A stretch of 64,000 nucleotides of DNA from Clostridiaceae bacterium (GTDB lineage: Bacteria; Bacillota; Clostridia; Lachnospirales; Lachnospiraceae): positions 186,001-250,000 of the forward strand of contig CABJBA010000001.1 of assembly GCA_902363735.1 (NCBI GenBank). Direction: 5' to 3'. This document shows positions 8,142 through 17,913 of this stretch, in pieces. The notes under the pieces are model-generated. The model saw only the letters and a program-made list of their open reading frames with translations, was not told the origin of the DNA and made no database searches. Numbering within the stretch: position 1 is the first letter of the stretch; every line of letters begins with the position of its first letter. The translations under genes and the position numbers were made by a program.

Positions 8142-9629
8142 TTATGCTAAATTCGAGTATCCCATCAGACTTGCATCCACCTCTTTTGCTGCTTCTCTGC
8201 CTTCCCTGATGGCCCAGACCACCAGAGACTGGCCTCTGCGCATGTCTCCTGCTGCAAATACTTTATCTACATTGGTTTTATATTTCCCATTGATTGTCTC
8301 CACATTTGTCCTGCCATCCAGTTTCACACCAAAGGCTTCGGCTGCATAGCTCTGGGCTCCTAAAAATCCTGCCGCAATTAAAACCAGGTCCGCAGGAACT
8401 TCCTTTTCACTTCCCGCTACAGGCTCCATGGTCATTCGGCCTGTTTTTTCATCTTTTTTAGGCTCCAGGCTCATAAGAACGGCCTTAGAAACCTTTCCTG
8501 CCTTATCTTTAATAAATTCCTTTACCGTAGTCTGATAGACCCTTGGATCTTTACCAAATACGGCAATAGATTCTTCCTGACCGTAATCGGTTTTTAAAAC
8601 CTTGGGCCATTCCGGCCAGCTATTATCCGGAGTGCGGTCTTTAGGCAGCTGGGGCATTATTTCAAGCTGGGTGACTGAGGCGCAGCCATGTCGTATAGCA
8701 GTTCCCACACAGTCATTTCCCGTATCTCCGCCTCCGATGACCAGGACGTGCTTTCCCTTTGCCGATATATAACTCTTATCCTGCATATTGGAATTTAACA
8801 GGCTCTTTGTGGTTGCCTTTAAAAAATCCACTGCATAATAAATCCCTTCCCCATCTCTTCCAGGAACCTTTAAATCTCTGGGATTGGAAGCTCCGCAAGC
8901 CAGAATGACCCGGTCAAACTCCTTAAGCAGCTCCTTTGCCTTCCGGTTCTTTCCCGCATCAGCTCCTGTCACAAAAGAAACACCCTCTTCCCCCATGATG
9001 GCTACCTTCCGGTCAATAATGTACTTTTCCAGCTTCATGTTGGGGATTCCGTACATCAGAAGGCCGCCAATCCGGTCCTCCCTTTCCAGTACGGTTACGC
9101 TGTGTCCCCTCTTGTTCAGCTGGTCCGCTGCCGCCAGCCCTGCAGGTCCTGAACCGATGACAGCCACCTTTTTACCAGTCCTCAGCTTTGGCGGTCTGGG
9201 AGCCGCCAGGCCGCTTTCATAAGCCCGTTCCACAATGGCGTATTCATTTTCCTTAATGGCAACCGGATCTCCGTTTAAGCCGCAGGTACATGCTGCCTCG
9301 CAGGGTGCAGGACATACTCTGGCCGTGAATTCCGGAAAACTATTGGTCTTTTTTAATCTATTGTAAGCCTGATGCCAGGTTCCCGTATATACAAGCTCAT
9401 TCCACTCCGGAATTAAGTTGTTTAACGGACAGCCGGAAACCATTCCCTTTAAGATCACGCCGGACTGGCAGAAGGGAACACCGCAGTCCATGCAGCGGGC
9501 ACCCTGACACCGTTGTTCTTTTTCGGAAAGATGCAGATGAAATTCATTATAATCCTTGATACGGTCTTTGGGGTCTGCGTTTTTTCCTGTTTCTCTGTTA
9601 TATTCTAAAAATCCGGTCGGCTTTCCCAT
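8142..9629 (-). CDS. gltD: Glutamate synthase (NADPH) small subunit
   Basis: 495 residues from ATG 9629, which has GAGGAGGAG six bases upstream; an earlier in-frame ATG at 9689 lies inside gltB and has no site. It feeds electrons from NAD(P)H through FAD and Fe-S clusters to GltB. Visible parts: N-terminal cysteines for two [4Fe-4S] clusters (CQGARCMDCGVPFC and later RVCPAPCEAACTC), FAD-binding VIGSGPAGLAAADQL, a second dinucleotide fold VIGGGDTGNDCVG, and AAGDMRRGQSLVVWAI near the C-terminus. The gltB stop codon overlaps the ribosome binding site, giving a 13-base gap and likely translational coupling. Confidence 0.97.
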   Translation of the reverse strand: MGKPTGFLEYNRETGKNADPKDRIKDYNEFHLHLSEKEQRCQGARCMDCGVPFCQSGVILKGMVSGCPLNNLIPEWNELVYTGTWHQAYNRLKKTNSFPEFTARVCPAPCEAACTCGLNGDPVAIKENEYAIVERAYESGLAAPRPPKLRTGKKVAVIGSGPAGLAAADQLNKRGHSVTVLEREDRIGGLLMYGIPNMKLEKYIIDRKVAIMGEEGVSFVTGADAGKNRKAKELLKEFDRVILACGASNPRDLKVPGRDGEGIYYAVDFLKATTKSLLNSNMQDKSYISAKGKHVLVIGGGDTGNDCVGTAIRHGCASVTQLEIMPQLPKDRTPDNSWPEWPKVLKTDYGQEESIAVFGKDPRVYQTTVKEFIKDKAGKVSKAVLMSLEPKKDEKTGRMTMEPVAGSEKEVPADLVLIAAGFLGAQSYAAEAFGVKLDGRTNVETINGKYKTNVDKVFAAGDMRRGQSLVVWAIREGREAAKEVDASLMGYSNLA

Positions 9630-9642
9630 GATCTGCTCCTCC

Positions 9643-12600
9643 TCAATTTTTTGTATTGGCATAGAACGCTTCGATCTGTGCCTGTTCACTGCTTAAGCCT
9701 TTTTCCTCCATCTGGACGATGGTATTGAGCATACGTCTGTAATCATGAGGAAGGATTTTCTTAAACTTAGGAAGATATTCTCCAAAATCATCCAGAATCT
9801 CTTTACCCTTTGCAGAATTTGTATAAGCCACATGTTCCTTAATCATAGCCTTTAATTCGAGAACATCGTATTTATTAGTAACTTCTTCCAGAGAAACCAT
9901 TTCCTTGTTAAGCCTTTTATACAAATCTCTTTTCTCATCCAGTACATAGGCGATGCCGCCGCTCATTCCCGCAGCAAAGTTTTTGCCCGTGGACCCAAGA
10001 ACCACAACCCGGCCGCCTGTCATATATTCACATCCGTGGTCTCCCATGCCCTCCACAACGGCAGAAGCTCCGGAATTCCGCACACAGAACCGCTCTCCCG
10101 CAATTCCGCAGATAAATGCTTTTCCGCTGGTGGCCCCGTATAGAGCCACATTTCCGATGACAATGTTATTCTCAGGCTTAAATCTTATCCCCTGAGGAGG
10201 ATATACCACCAGCTTGCCGCCGGAAAGTCCCTTGCCGAAGTAATCGTTACTGTCACCCACCAGTTCCAGGGTAAGCCCTTTGGGGATAAAGGCCCCAAAG
10301 CTCTGGCCGCCGCTTCCCGTACAGTTAATGGTAAAGGTATCCTCAGAAAGTCCCTCGGGATACAGTCTTGTAATAGCAGAGCCAAAAATAGTGCCTAAAG
10401 CCCGGTCGGTATTGGAAACATCAATCTGAAGGCTTTTCTTTTGTCCTGACTCCAGGGCCTGCTTTAATTTTTTAAGAAGCACTCTTTCATCAATGGTTTT
10501 ATCCAGTTCAAAATCATATACCTGTTTCTGATCATAGCCTGCCAGCTTCTGCCCTGCATAAGGATTTCCCAATAAGGCTGAGAGATCCACTTTTGCTGCC
10601 CGTTTGGAAGAAATAATCTCCTTCTTTTTCAGCAGGTCAGTTCTTCCCACCAGTTCATCCACCTTACGAATTCCCAGCTTTGCCATGTACTCCCGAAACT
10701 CATTTGCAATAAAATACATAAAATTGACCACATATTCCGGCTTTCCCTTATAACGCTTTCTAAGCTCCGGGTTCTGAGTGGCAATTCCGACAGGACAGGT
10801 ATCTAAGTTGCACACTCTCATCATTACGCATCCCAAAGTCACAAGAGGCGCTGTAGCAAAACCAAATTCCTCCGCTCCCAGCATACAGGCAATAGCAACA
10901 TCCCGGCCTGTCATCAGCTTTCCGTCTGTCTCTAAAATTACCTTGTCACGAAGTCTGTTCATAATTAAGGTCTGGTGAACCTCAGAAATACCAAGCTCCC
11001 ATGGAAGGCCTGCGTTGTAAATGGAATTTCTGGGAGCTGCTCCTGTTCCGCCGTCAGATCCGGATACCAGAATGACCTGGGCCCCTGCCTTTGCAACACC
11101 TGCAGCAATGGTTCCTACTCCCGCTTCAGAAACCAGCTTAACGGATATTCTGGCACTGGTATTGGAATTTTTAAGGTCATAAATCAACTGGGCCAAATCT
11201 TCAATGGAGTAAATATCATGATGAGGCGGCGGGGAAATGAGACCAACTCCTGAGGTGGAATGTCTGGTCTTTGCCACCCAAGGATATACCTTTGCTCCCG
11301 GCAGCTGTCCTCCCTCTCCCGGTTTGGCACCCTGAGCCATCTTAATCTGAATCTCTTTTGCACTCACCAAATATCTGGAGGTAACTCCAAACCGTCCGGA
11401 AGCCACCTGCTTAATGGCAGAGCAGCGGTTTAATCCGTCAAAACCTGCAGTCAGACGTTCCAGGCTTTCCCCTCCCTCTCCGCTGTTGGATTTGCCGTGA
11501 ATCCGGTTCATAGCAATTGCCAGAGTTTCATGTGCTTCCTGGGATATAGAACCATAAGACATAGCCCCTGTCTTAAAGCGTTTTACAATAGATTCTGCGC
11601 TTTCTACCTCTTCCAGGGGAATTTCCTTTGACTTTGAATAGTCAAGATCCAGAAGGCTTCGTAAATTGACCATCTGACCTTCTTCTGTCAGTGCATGGGT
11701 ATATTCCTTAAAAGTCTCATAGCTTCCCGTTCTGGCAGCCTCCTGGAGAAGGTGAATGGTCACTGGATTGTATAAATGTTCCTCCTGGCCCGCTCTCTCC
11801 TTATGGCTTCCCACACTGTCCAGAGTCAAATCCACGTCAAGGCCAAGTGGGTCAAATGCAGCCGAATGAAGAGAATCCATATCACTTGCAATGTCCTCCA
11901 AGGTAATCCCGCCTACACGGCTGACCGTATCCGTAAAATATTTATCAATCACTTGCAGGGAAATACCGACAGCCTCAAATATCTGGGCGCCCTGGTAGGA
12001 TTGTATAGTGGAAATCCCCATCTTGGAAGCAATTTTTACAATACCATGAAGAATTGCAGAGTTGTAATCATCTACAGCAGCATAGTAATCTTTATCCAGC
12101 ATTTGATTTTCAATAAGAGAACGGATTGATTCCTGAGCCAGATATGGATTGACCGCACAGGCTCCGTATCCCAGCAAGGTTGCAAAGTGATGTATTTCCC
12201 GTGGTTCTCCGCTCTCTAAGATTAAAGCTACAGAGGTTCTTTTTTTAGTCTTAACCAGATGCTGCTGAAGAGCAGATACGGCAAGGAGCGAAGGAATAGG
12301 CACATGATTTTCATCAATATCCCGGTCGGACAGGATAATGATATTGGCCCCATCCCTGTGAGCACGGTCTGCCTCCAGAAACAGCCTGTCAATGGCTTTT
12401 TCCAAAGAAGTGTTTTTATAATAAGTAATAGGAATCACTTCCACCTGAAATCCGGGCTTTTTCATATGTTTGATCCTCAGCAAATCAGTACAGGTGAGGA
12501 TCGGATTGGTCACCTTTAATATCTTGCAATTTTCTGCTTCTTCTTTTAAAATGTTTCCCTCTTCCCCCACATAAACCGTGGTAGAGGTGACAATTTCCTC

Positions 12601-14202
12601 CCGGATGGAGTCAATAGGAGGATTGGTAACCTGGGCAAAAAGCTGTTTAAAATAATTGAACAAAGGATGGTGCTTCTTGCTCAGAACTGCCAGAGGACTG
12701 TCAGCACCCATAGCGGAAACAGCTTCTGCACCATTTAAAGCCATGGGAAGAATTACAGTCTTATATTCCTCATAGGTGTAACCATAGGTCTTCTGAAGCC
12801 TTGCTCTTTCCTCGCTGCTTATGGCAGGAACTCCTTTGTTAGGAATCGATAGGTCCTTCAGCTCAATTAAGTTGGAATCCAGCCACTCTCCATATGGTCT
12901 GCGGGATGAATAGTTTTCCTTTAATTCCTTATCACTGACCAGACAGCCTTTCACCGTATCAATCAAAAGCATCTTTCCGGGACGGAGGCGCTCTTTTCTC
13001 ATCACCCGTCTTTGTTCAATGTCAATGGCACCGACTTCAGAGGCCAGAATCATATGATCATCATCTGTCACATAGTATCTGGAAGGGCGAAGGCCATTGC
13101 GGTCTAATACAGCGCCTACCAGATCGCCGTCGCTGAACACAATAGATGCAGGACCATCCCACGGCTCCATCATGGTGGCATAATACCGATAAAAATCTTT
13201 CACATCCTGGGGCATGGACTTATCGTGCTCCCAGGGAGCCGGAATGGTGACCATAACCGCAAGAGGAAGATCCATACCGCTCATCATCATAAACTCCAGT
13301 GCATTGTCCAGCATGGCAGAATCCGACCCTTCCTGATTGATGATAGGAAGAACTTTATGCATGTCATAACGAAATTGCTGGGATTCCATATTTTCTTCCC
13401 TGGCTGTCATTTTATCAACATTTCCCCGGATGGTATTGATCTCCCCATTGTGTACGATCAGGCGGTTGGGATGAGCTCTCATCCAGCTTGGATTGGTATT
13501 GGTACTGAAACGGGAGTGGACCACTGCAATGGCTGACTCATAATCCTTATCCTGAAGGTCTGAAAAGAACTTTCTTAGTTCCTTTACCAGAAACATGCCC
13601 TTATAGACAATTGTTCTGCTGCTTAAAGAAACCACATAAGTATTGTCATTGCTCTGTTCAAATACACGCCTCACTACATAAAGCATCCGGTCAAATTCCA
13701 GCCCTTTTGACCGGTCCGCCGGTTTTTTCACAAATCCCTGAACAATATAAGGCATACAGTCCACTGCCTTATCACCGATCAGTTCCGGATGGATGGGCAC
13801 ATCTCTCCAGCCCAGGAAATCAAGCCCTTCTTTTTTGACAATAATTTCAAACATTTTCATGGCCTGGTTTCTTGAAAGTTCATCCTGGGGAAAGAAAAAC
13901 ATTCCAACTCCGTATTCCCTTTCCTGCCCGATTTCCATTCCAAGAGAACGGGTCACCCTCCTAAAAAACTTATGGGAAATCTGAAGCAGGATGCCGACAC
14001 CATCTCCGGTTTTACCCTCTCCGTCCTTTCCCGCACGATGCTCCAAATTCTCCACAATATGAAGAGCCTGTTCTACGGTCTTGTGGGTTTTTAAGCCTTT
14101 TATATTGGCAACTGCTCCTATGCCGCAGTTATCATGTTCAAAGCGTGGATCATATAGTCCGGGACATTCCTTATTACCTGGGGATTGTAAACTCATATCC
14201 AT
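9643..14202 (-). CDS. gltB: Glutamate synthase large subunit
   Basis: 1519 residues, normal GltB length. It hydrolyses glutamine and transfers ammonia to 2-oxoglutarate to make two glutamates. The N-terminal class II amidotransferase begins after a propeptide of 25 residues: Cys26 in NCGIGAV is the catalytic nucleophile. The FMN domain contains the 3Fe-4S motif C-x5-C-x4-C (in CVMMRVCNLDTCPVG), and a GXGXG beta-helix closes the protein (VEGMGDHGCEYMTGG region). ATG 14202 has GGAAGG upstream. It is preceded by a leader of about 110 nt with hairpins, and followed by gltD. Confidence 0.98.
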   Translation of the reverse strand: MDMSLQSPGNKECPGLYDPRFEHDNCGIGAVANIKGLKTHKTVEQALHIVENLEHRAGKDGEGKTGDGVGILLQISHKFFRRVTRSLGMEIGQEREYGVGMFFFPQDELSRNQAMKMFEIIVKKEGLDFLGWRDVPIHPELIGDKAVDCMPYIVQGFVKKPADRSKGLEFDRMLYVVRRVFEQSNDNTYVVSLSSRTIVYKGMFLVKELRKFFSDLQDKDYESAIAVVHSRFSTNTNPSWMRAHPNRLIVHNGEINTIRGNVDKMTAREENMESQQFRYDMHKVLPIINQEGSDSAMLDNALEFMMMSGMDLPLAVMVTIPAPWEHDKSMPQDVKDFYRYYATMMEPWDGPASIVFSDGDLVGAVLDRNGLRPSRYYVTDDDHMILASEVGAIDIEQRRVMRKERLRPGKMLLIDTVKGCLVSDKELKENYSSRRPYGEWLDSNLIELKDLSIPNKGVPAISSEERARLQKTYGYTYEEYKTVILPMALNGAEAVSAMGADSPLAVLSKKHHPLFNYFKQLFAQVTNPPIDSIREEIVTSTTVYVGEEGNILKEEAENCKILKVTNPILTCTDLLRIKHMKKPGFQVEVIPITYYKNTSLEKAIDRLFLEADRAHRDGANIIILSDRDIDENHVPIPSLLAVSALQQHLVKTKKRTSVALILESGEPREIHHFATLLGYGACAVNPYLAQESIRSLIENQMLDKDYYAAVDDYNSAILHGIVKIASKMGISTIQSYQGAQIFEAVGISLQVIDKYFTDTVSRVGGITLEDIASDMDSLHSAAFDPLGLDVDLTLDSVGSHKERAGQEEHLYNPVTIHLLQEAARTGSYETFKEYTHALTEEGQMVNLRSLLDLDYSKSKEIPLEEVESAESIVKRFKTGAMSYGSISQEAHETLAIAMNRIHGKSNSGEGGESLERLTAGFDGLNRCSAIKQVASGRFGVTSRYLVSAKEIQIKMAQGAKPGEGGQLPGAKVYPWVAKTRHSTSGVGLISPPPHHDIYSIEDLAQLIYDLKNSNTSARISVKLVSEAGVGTIAAGVAKAGAQVILVSGSDGGTGAAPRNSIYNAGLPWELGISEVHQTLIMNRLRDKVILETDGKLMTGRDVAIACMLGAEEFGFATAPLVTLGCVMMRVCNLDTCPVGIATQNPELRKRYKGKPEYVVNFMYFIANEFREYMAKLGIRKVDELVGRTDLLKKKEIISSKRAAKVDLSALLGNPYAGQKLAGYDQKQVYDFELDKTIDERVLLKKLKQALESGQKKSLQIDVSNTDRALGTIFGSAITRLYPEGLSEDTFTINCTGSGGQSFGAFIPKGLTLELVGDSNDYFGKGLSGGKLVVYPPQGIRFKPENNIVIGNVALYGATSGKAFICGIAGERFCVRNSGASAVVEGMGDHGCEYMTGGRVVVLGSTGKNFAAGMSGGIAYVLDEKRDLYKRLNKEMVSLEEVTNKYDVLELKAMIKEHVAYTNSAKGKEILDDFGEYLPKFKKILPHDYRRMLNTIVQMEEKGLSSEQAQIEAFYANTKN

Positions 14203-14312
14203 AAATTACTTCCTTTCCTTGTTCCCGCCACGGCTTTTAGCATACCGATATGCCCGAAAGGTCTTACTTCATACCTTTCTGCTTTGGGGTATTAAAGTGC
14301 AACAGTAAATTT
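14203..14312 (-). promoter_or_regulatory. Structured 5' leader of gltBD
   Basis: The predicted transcript leader carries two neighbouring hairpins: GAAAGGT-N10-ACCTTTC (14256-14279) and GCATA-TCGG-TATGC (14240-14253). Neither is followed by a T run, and I do not recognise a known riboswitch class, including the glutamine (glnA) motif. It may affect mRNA stability or bind a regulator. The gap upstream (14325-14556) is AT-rich with nothing else I can support. Confidence 0.4.
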
Positions 14313-14318
14313 TAGTTG

Positions 14319-14347
14319 ATGATACTACATTTTTAATAGCTTGTAAA
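14319..14347 (-). promoter_or_regulatory. Promoter of gltBD
   Basis: On the minus strand TTTACA (14342-14347), 17 bp spacer, TATCAT (14319-14324); one mismatch to consensus in each hexamer. Predicted start of transcription is near 14312. Confidence 0.6.
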
Positions 14348-14556
14348 TGGATTTTCTTGGCTTTATTTTCAGATAATTCGTCATTTCACATATTATGGGA
14401 ATATTGTCTGAATTAATACTCTCTCAGATTTTAGTTTATTCTATTTCTAAACACAATTCATGCTTATACTATATTATCTTAAGCAAAAATCTAATTTTTT
14501 TAAGTTTTCACTTTCAAATATTAAGCATCGATATATTTCCAATAAGTAAAAGCATT

Positions 14557-14590
14557 AAAAAAGCCCTGGAAATCTCCCTTCCAGGGCCTT
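14557..14590 (-). terminator. Terminator of ptsH
   Basis: Perfect 9 bp stem GCCCTGGAA / TTCCAGGGC (14563-14587) followed on the minus strand by six T residues. Confidence 0.9.
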
Positions 14591-14615
14591 GCATCATTCT
14601 TTATATAATTATGTA

Positions 14616-14882
14616 TTACATCTCTCCGAGACCGGTTTCAATGGCTTCTGTCAGCGCCTTTATAGCAACTTCCTCGTCTTCTCCGGTGCAAATCAAATTG
14701 ATCTCAGCACCACTCTTGATTCCAGCTGCCATAACGTTTAACACGCTCTTGGCTACGATTCTTTTCTCTCCGTACTCAATTATAACATCACACTTAAATT
14801 TCATAGCTGTCTGGGATAGAACTCCTGCTGGTCTTAAGTGAAGCCCGGAAGGATTTACTACAGTTAGTGTCTTTGATAACAT
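14616..14882 (-). CDS. ptsH: Phosphocarrier protein HPr
   Basis: 88 residues, the exact HPr size. HPr relays phosphate from PEP via enzyme I to sugar-specific EIIA proteins. His15, the phosphorylation site, sits in GLHLRPAG, where the usual small residue after His is Leu. Ser46 (AKSVLNVM), the HPr-kinase target for catabolite repression, is at the standard position, though the following GVMSL is replaced by NVMAAG. It is monocistronic, with a near-consensus promoter and its own terminator; ptsI is not adjacent. AAAGGAG precedes ATG. A catabolite-only paralogue (Crh) is unlikely, since it keeps His15. Confidence 0.95.
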   Translation of the reverse strand: MLSKTLTVVNPSGLHLRPAGVLSQTAMKFKCDVIIEYGEKRIVAKSVLNVMAAGIKSGAEINLICTGEDEEVAIKALTEAIETGLGEM

Positions 14883-14930
14883 AGCAATTTCTCCTTTAAC
14901 CTTATTTTTTAGACATACTCCTTATCGTTA

Positions 14931-14959
14931 ATTTTATTACAATTCCCAGTTCATGTCAA
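14931..14959 (-). promoter_or_regulatory. Strong promoter of ptsH
   Basis: Minus strand TTGACA (14954-14959), 17 bp spacer, TAAAAT (14931-14936). Confidence 0.8.
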
Positions 14960-14984
14960 GACAAACCCGATTTGTCCCGGTTAT

Positions 14985-15620
14985 TTATTTTTCAGATAAG
15001 GGCTTTCGTCTGTCTCCTTGTGAATATACGCATCCGCAGTAATCCTGGCGGTAAAGCCCATGCTCCTGCGACAGCTCCACTGACCTTTTGTATCCGTTTT
15101 TTTTCTTGAAGTCAGAAAATAAATAAGGTATACGGTACTCCTTTGCCAGTTTTTCACCTATTTCATTAAGTTTATCCGCATTCTTTAAGGGGCTTATGGA
15201 CAAGGTGGTTGTAAAATAGTCAAAACGGCTGGCTTGAGCTACTTTTGCTGCTTCCTGAAGACGAAGCTGATAGCACCGTTCACACCGGCTGCCACCCTCC
15301 GGCTCCTGCTCCAGCCCTTTTGTTATCCGGTAAAATTCGTCTGGTTCATAAACCCCTGTCTCCAGGGTGACGGGATGGAGAAATTCCATTTCCTTTATAA
15401 GACGCTCCTGTTCCCTGACTCTGCTCATATACTCTTCAGGCGGATAGATATTGGGGTCATAAAAATACACGGTTATTTCAAAGTAGCGGGATAAGTATTC
15501 CAGCACGTAACTGCTGCAGGGTGCGCAGCAGCTATGTAAAAGAAGCCTGGGAACTTTCCCCTGTGCTTCCAGCTCTGCAATGACTTGCTCCAATTCCTTC
15601 TGGTAATTCCTCCGGTTCAT
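14985..15620 (-). CDS. queH: Epoxyqueuosine reductase QueH
   Basis: 211 residues from ATG 15620, with GGGAGGAG six bases upstream (a start at 15635 is less likely). QueH reduces epoxyqueuosine to queuosine in the tRNA anticodon, replacing QueG in many anaerobes and pathogens. Its metal and cluster cysteines are visible: HSCCAPCSSY (C31, C32, C35), SRCERCYQLRL, and DYCGCVYS near the C-terminus; TTTLSISPLKN is also a family block. It lies 66 bases downstream of rpoD on the same strand, behind the rpoD terminator. No other queuosine gene is in the window. Confidence 0.94.
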   Translation of the reverse strand: MNRRNYQKELEQVIAELEAQGKVPRLLLHSCCAPCSSYVLEYLSRYFEITVYFYDPNIYPPEEYMSRVREQERLIKEMEFLHPVTLETGVYEPDEFYRITKGLEQEPEGGSRCERCYQLRLQEAAKVAQASRFDYFTTTLSISPLKNADKLNEIGEKLAKEYRIPYLFSDFKKKNGYKRSVELSQEHGLYRQDYCGCVYSQGDRRKPLSEK

Positions 15621-15649
15621 GGTATCTCCTCCCATGGCTTTTATGAAGA

Positions 15650-15687
15650 GAAAAAAGGCGTGGACAATCTAATGCCACGCCTTTTTT
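15650..15687 (-). terminator. Terminator of rpoD
   Basis: Perfect stem AAAAAAGGCGTGG / CCACGCCTTTTTT (15651-15687) immediately after the rpoD stop codon. Confidence 0.92.
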
Positions 15688-15688
15688 C

Positions 15689-16831
15689 TTACAGGAAATC
15701 CCGAATACGTTTGCTACGAACCGGATTTCTCAACTTTCTAAGCGCCTTTGCTTCGATCTGCCTGATACGTTCGCGGGTAACATTAAATTCTTTTCCCACT
15801 TCCTCAAGGGTACGGGGATGGCCGTCTTCCAAACCAAACCGGAGTAAAATAACCTGACGTTCCCTTTCCTTTAAATCTCCAAGGAGGGCGTCAATATGTT
15901 CTCTCAGCATGACGGATTCCACATTGCCTTCCGGCGTAACCACATTATTATCAGCTACAAAATCACCCAGGTTGGAGTCATCCTCTTCTCCGATGGGTGT
16001 TTCCAGGGAAGCAGGTTCCCTGGCTATCTGCATGATCTCCATGACCTTATCCTCAGTCATTTCAAGAGCTTCTGCCAGTTCTGCCACAGATGGCTCATAT
16101 CCCAGTTCAAGAGTGAGCTTTCTCTGCATTTTAGACATCTTGTTGATGGTCTCGACCATATGCACAGGAACTCGGATGGTTCTTGCCTGATCCGCAAGAG
16201 CCCTTGTCACAGACTGACGTATCCACCAAGTAGCATATGTACTTAATTTATATCCTTTTGTATAATCGAATTTTTCAACACCCTTGATCAGGCCTAAATT
16301 TCCTTCCTGAACCAGATCCAGAAAGCTCATTCCACGGCCTGTATAACGCTTTGCAATGCTGACCACAAGGCGCAGATTGGCCTCAATCAGCCGCTCCTTG
16401 GCATTATCATCCCCATCAGCTTTTCTCTTGGCAAGGCGCAGTTCTTCCTCTGCATTCAAAAGAGGCACTGTACCAATCTCCTTTAAATACATACGGACAG
16501 GATCCTCTGTACCGATCCCCTCTAATAAATCAATGGCATCAAGATCAATGTCTTCCTCATCGGATTCTTTCTCAAAGCCATCATCAAGATCATTCTCCAA
16601 AAGCAGGTCCTCTGACAAGAGCGCATCATCAGTTAAAGTGGAATCATCCATGACCGGAATCACGTCCACGCCGCGATTCTCCAGGTACGTATAAATCTGA
16701 TCCATCTGCTCTGTTGTCAGTTCTTCCCCTATAAAGAAGTTATTGATCTCCGTTACATCCAAAGCATTGTGCTTTGTCTTTGCAAGCTCGACAAGCTTTC
16801 CCAGCTTTTCTAAAAAATTATCTTTTTCCAC
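15689..16831 (-). CDS. rpoD: Primary sigma factor RpoD (SigA)
   Basis: 380 residues, GTG start at 16831 with AAAGGA nine bases upstream. An N-terminal region 1.1 and a very acidic linker (residues about 55-110) precede sigma region 1.2 ([11 protein letters not shown]). Region 2 shows [20 protein letters not shown] and [13 protein letters not shown], which melt and read the -10 element. Region 4 ends with [15 protein letters not shown], the -35 helix-turn-helix. It has its own near-consensus promoter. dnaG, which commonly precedes rpoD in Firmicutes, is absent; the gene before it is a lipid kinase. Confidence 0.98.
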   Translation of the reverse strand: MEKDNFLEKLGKLVELAKTKHNALDVTEINNFFIGEELTTEQMDQIYTYLENRGVDVIPVMDDSTLTDDALLSEDLLLENDLDDGFEKESDEEDIDLDAIDLLEGIGTEDPVRMYLKEIGTVPLLNAEEELRLAKRKADGDDNAKERLIEANLRLVVSIAKRYTGRGMSFLDLVQEGNLGLIKGVEKFDYTKGYKLSTYATWWIRQSVTRALADQARTIRVPVHMVETINKMSKMQRKLTLELGYEPSVAELAEALEMTEDKVMEIMQIAREPASLETPIGEEDDSNLGDFVADNNVVTPEGNVESVMLREHIDALLGDLKERERQVILLRFGLEDGHPRTLEEVGKEFNVTRERIRQIEAKALRKLRNPVRSKRIRDFL

Positions 16832-16882
16832 TTAATAACGTCCTTTCGCTAAGAAGTATACATAAAGCCCACACAACTTTTC

Positions 16883-16911
16883 ATTATATACTACCGTAGT
16901 CCATATTTCAA
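16883..16911 (-). promoter_or_regulatory. Promoter of rpoD
   Basis: Minus strand TTGAAA (16906-16911), 17 bp spacer, TATAAT (16883-16888). Confidence 0.8.
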
Positions 16912-16925
16912 CATATTTCTTCTGA

Positions 16926-16948
16926 AAAAAGCAGAATCATTGCTTTTT
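16926..16948 (-). terminator. Terminator after the lipid kinase gene
   Basis: A/T-rich stem AAAAAGCA / TGCTTTTT (16926-16948) with a 7-base loop and six consecutive T residues on the minus strand, abutting the stop codon. Confidence 0.6.
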
Positions 16949-17908
16949 CTACGGATTTCTCATAATCCGGATCTTTTTTTTCAAGTTGACAATATGAACC
17001 GCCCTCCTGGTTCCTCCGAATTCCCCGTCAAGAACCCAGTCAATGGGCTCCTCTGAGAAAATCTTCAGGGACTTAGTCCGAAATTTGTGGACGTATTCAT
17101 TGGGTTCTTCCTTCAAAAACATATAATTAATAATATTTGTCAGATCCAGGGGAGTCTTAGGAGTTCGGATCAGCAGTACCTCAAATTCTCCGTCATCAAG
17201 AGATACATCCTGGGTCACCAGCCCCTTAAATCCCCCTACGCTCATGGTATTGGTAACCATACCAAAGATAAATTCTCCTTCCAGAAGAATTTCTTCCTCC
17301 CCCAGGGGAGCCTCTCTTTGCCCAACGGGCAAATTCACCTTATTTAAGTCAAAAGAACATTCTTCGCACTCCACCCGTATGGCATAGGATTTTATGGAGG
17401 ATAAACTTCTCACACACTCCAGCATATAAGCCTGATGGCCCAGAACATTCTTCTTATCCTGAGGAGTCAAATAGGAAATTTCTGTAAATGCCCCAAAGGC
17501 CGCAATATACACAAAATGCCTGTCCTCACTGAAACAGCCTATGTCAATAGGAAAAGGAAAACCCGAAACAGCTTCCTCTGCAGCAGCCTTCATATTTTTA
17601 GGCAGCTTTAAGCTGGAGGCAAAGTCATTGGTGGAACCAGCCGGAATATAGCCCAGATCGGGAATATTCTCCAGCTTTACAAGCCCGCTTATGGTTTCAT
17701 TTAAGGTGCCGTCTCCTCCGCTGCATACCACCAAATCCATATCTTTTCCATAAAGAGCAGCCACCTCCACGGCATCCCCGGGTCCCTGGGTCACATGGAC
17801 CAAGGGCTCATAGCCTGCTTTTACAAAAATGTCCAGTATATCAATCAGCTTATTTTTAATCTGTGCCCTCCCTGAACGGGGATTGACAATAAAAAGCATC
17901 TTTTTCAT
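16949..17908 (-). CDS. Diacylglycerol kinase-type lipid kinase (YegS/BmrU family)
   Basis: 319 residues from ATG 17908 (an in-frame GTG at 17917 is part of the AGGTGAT ribosome binding site). N-terminal FIVNPRSGR and the GGDGTLNE motif define the DAGK catalytic fold, which uses ATP to phosphorylate diacylglycerol or a related lipid at the inner face of the membrane; IPAGSTNDFA is the next conserved block. The C-terminal beta-sandwich includes EFEVLLIR and WVLDGE. Its start lies 5 bases past the mutY stop, so the two are translated from one message. The true lipid substrate is not evident. Confidence 0.92.
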   Translation of the reverse strand: MKKMLFIVNPRSGRAQIKNKLIDILDIFVKAGYEPLVHVTQGPGDAVEVAALYGKDMDLVVCSGGDGTLNETISGLVKLENIPDLGYIPAGSTNDFASSLKLPKNMKAAAEEAVSGFPFPIDIGCFSEDRHFVYIAAFGAFTEISYLTPQDKKNVLGHQAYMLECVRSLSSIKSYAIRVECEECSFDLNKVNLPVGQREAPLGEEEILLEGEFIFGMVTNTMSVGGFKGLVTQDVSLDDGEFEVLLIRTPKTPLDLTNIINYMFLKEEPNEYVHKFRTKSLKIFSEEPIDWVLDGEFGGTRRAVHIVNLKKKIRIMRNP

Positions 17909-17913
17909 TATGA

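Noticed and set aside
10975..13838. Several plus-strand ORFs of 75-120 codons opposite gltB
   Set aside because: They lie fully antisense to a well-conserved 1519-residue gene, lack ribosome binding sites and encode low-complexity sequence.
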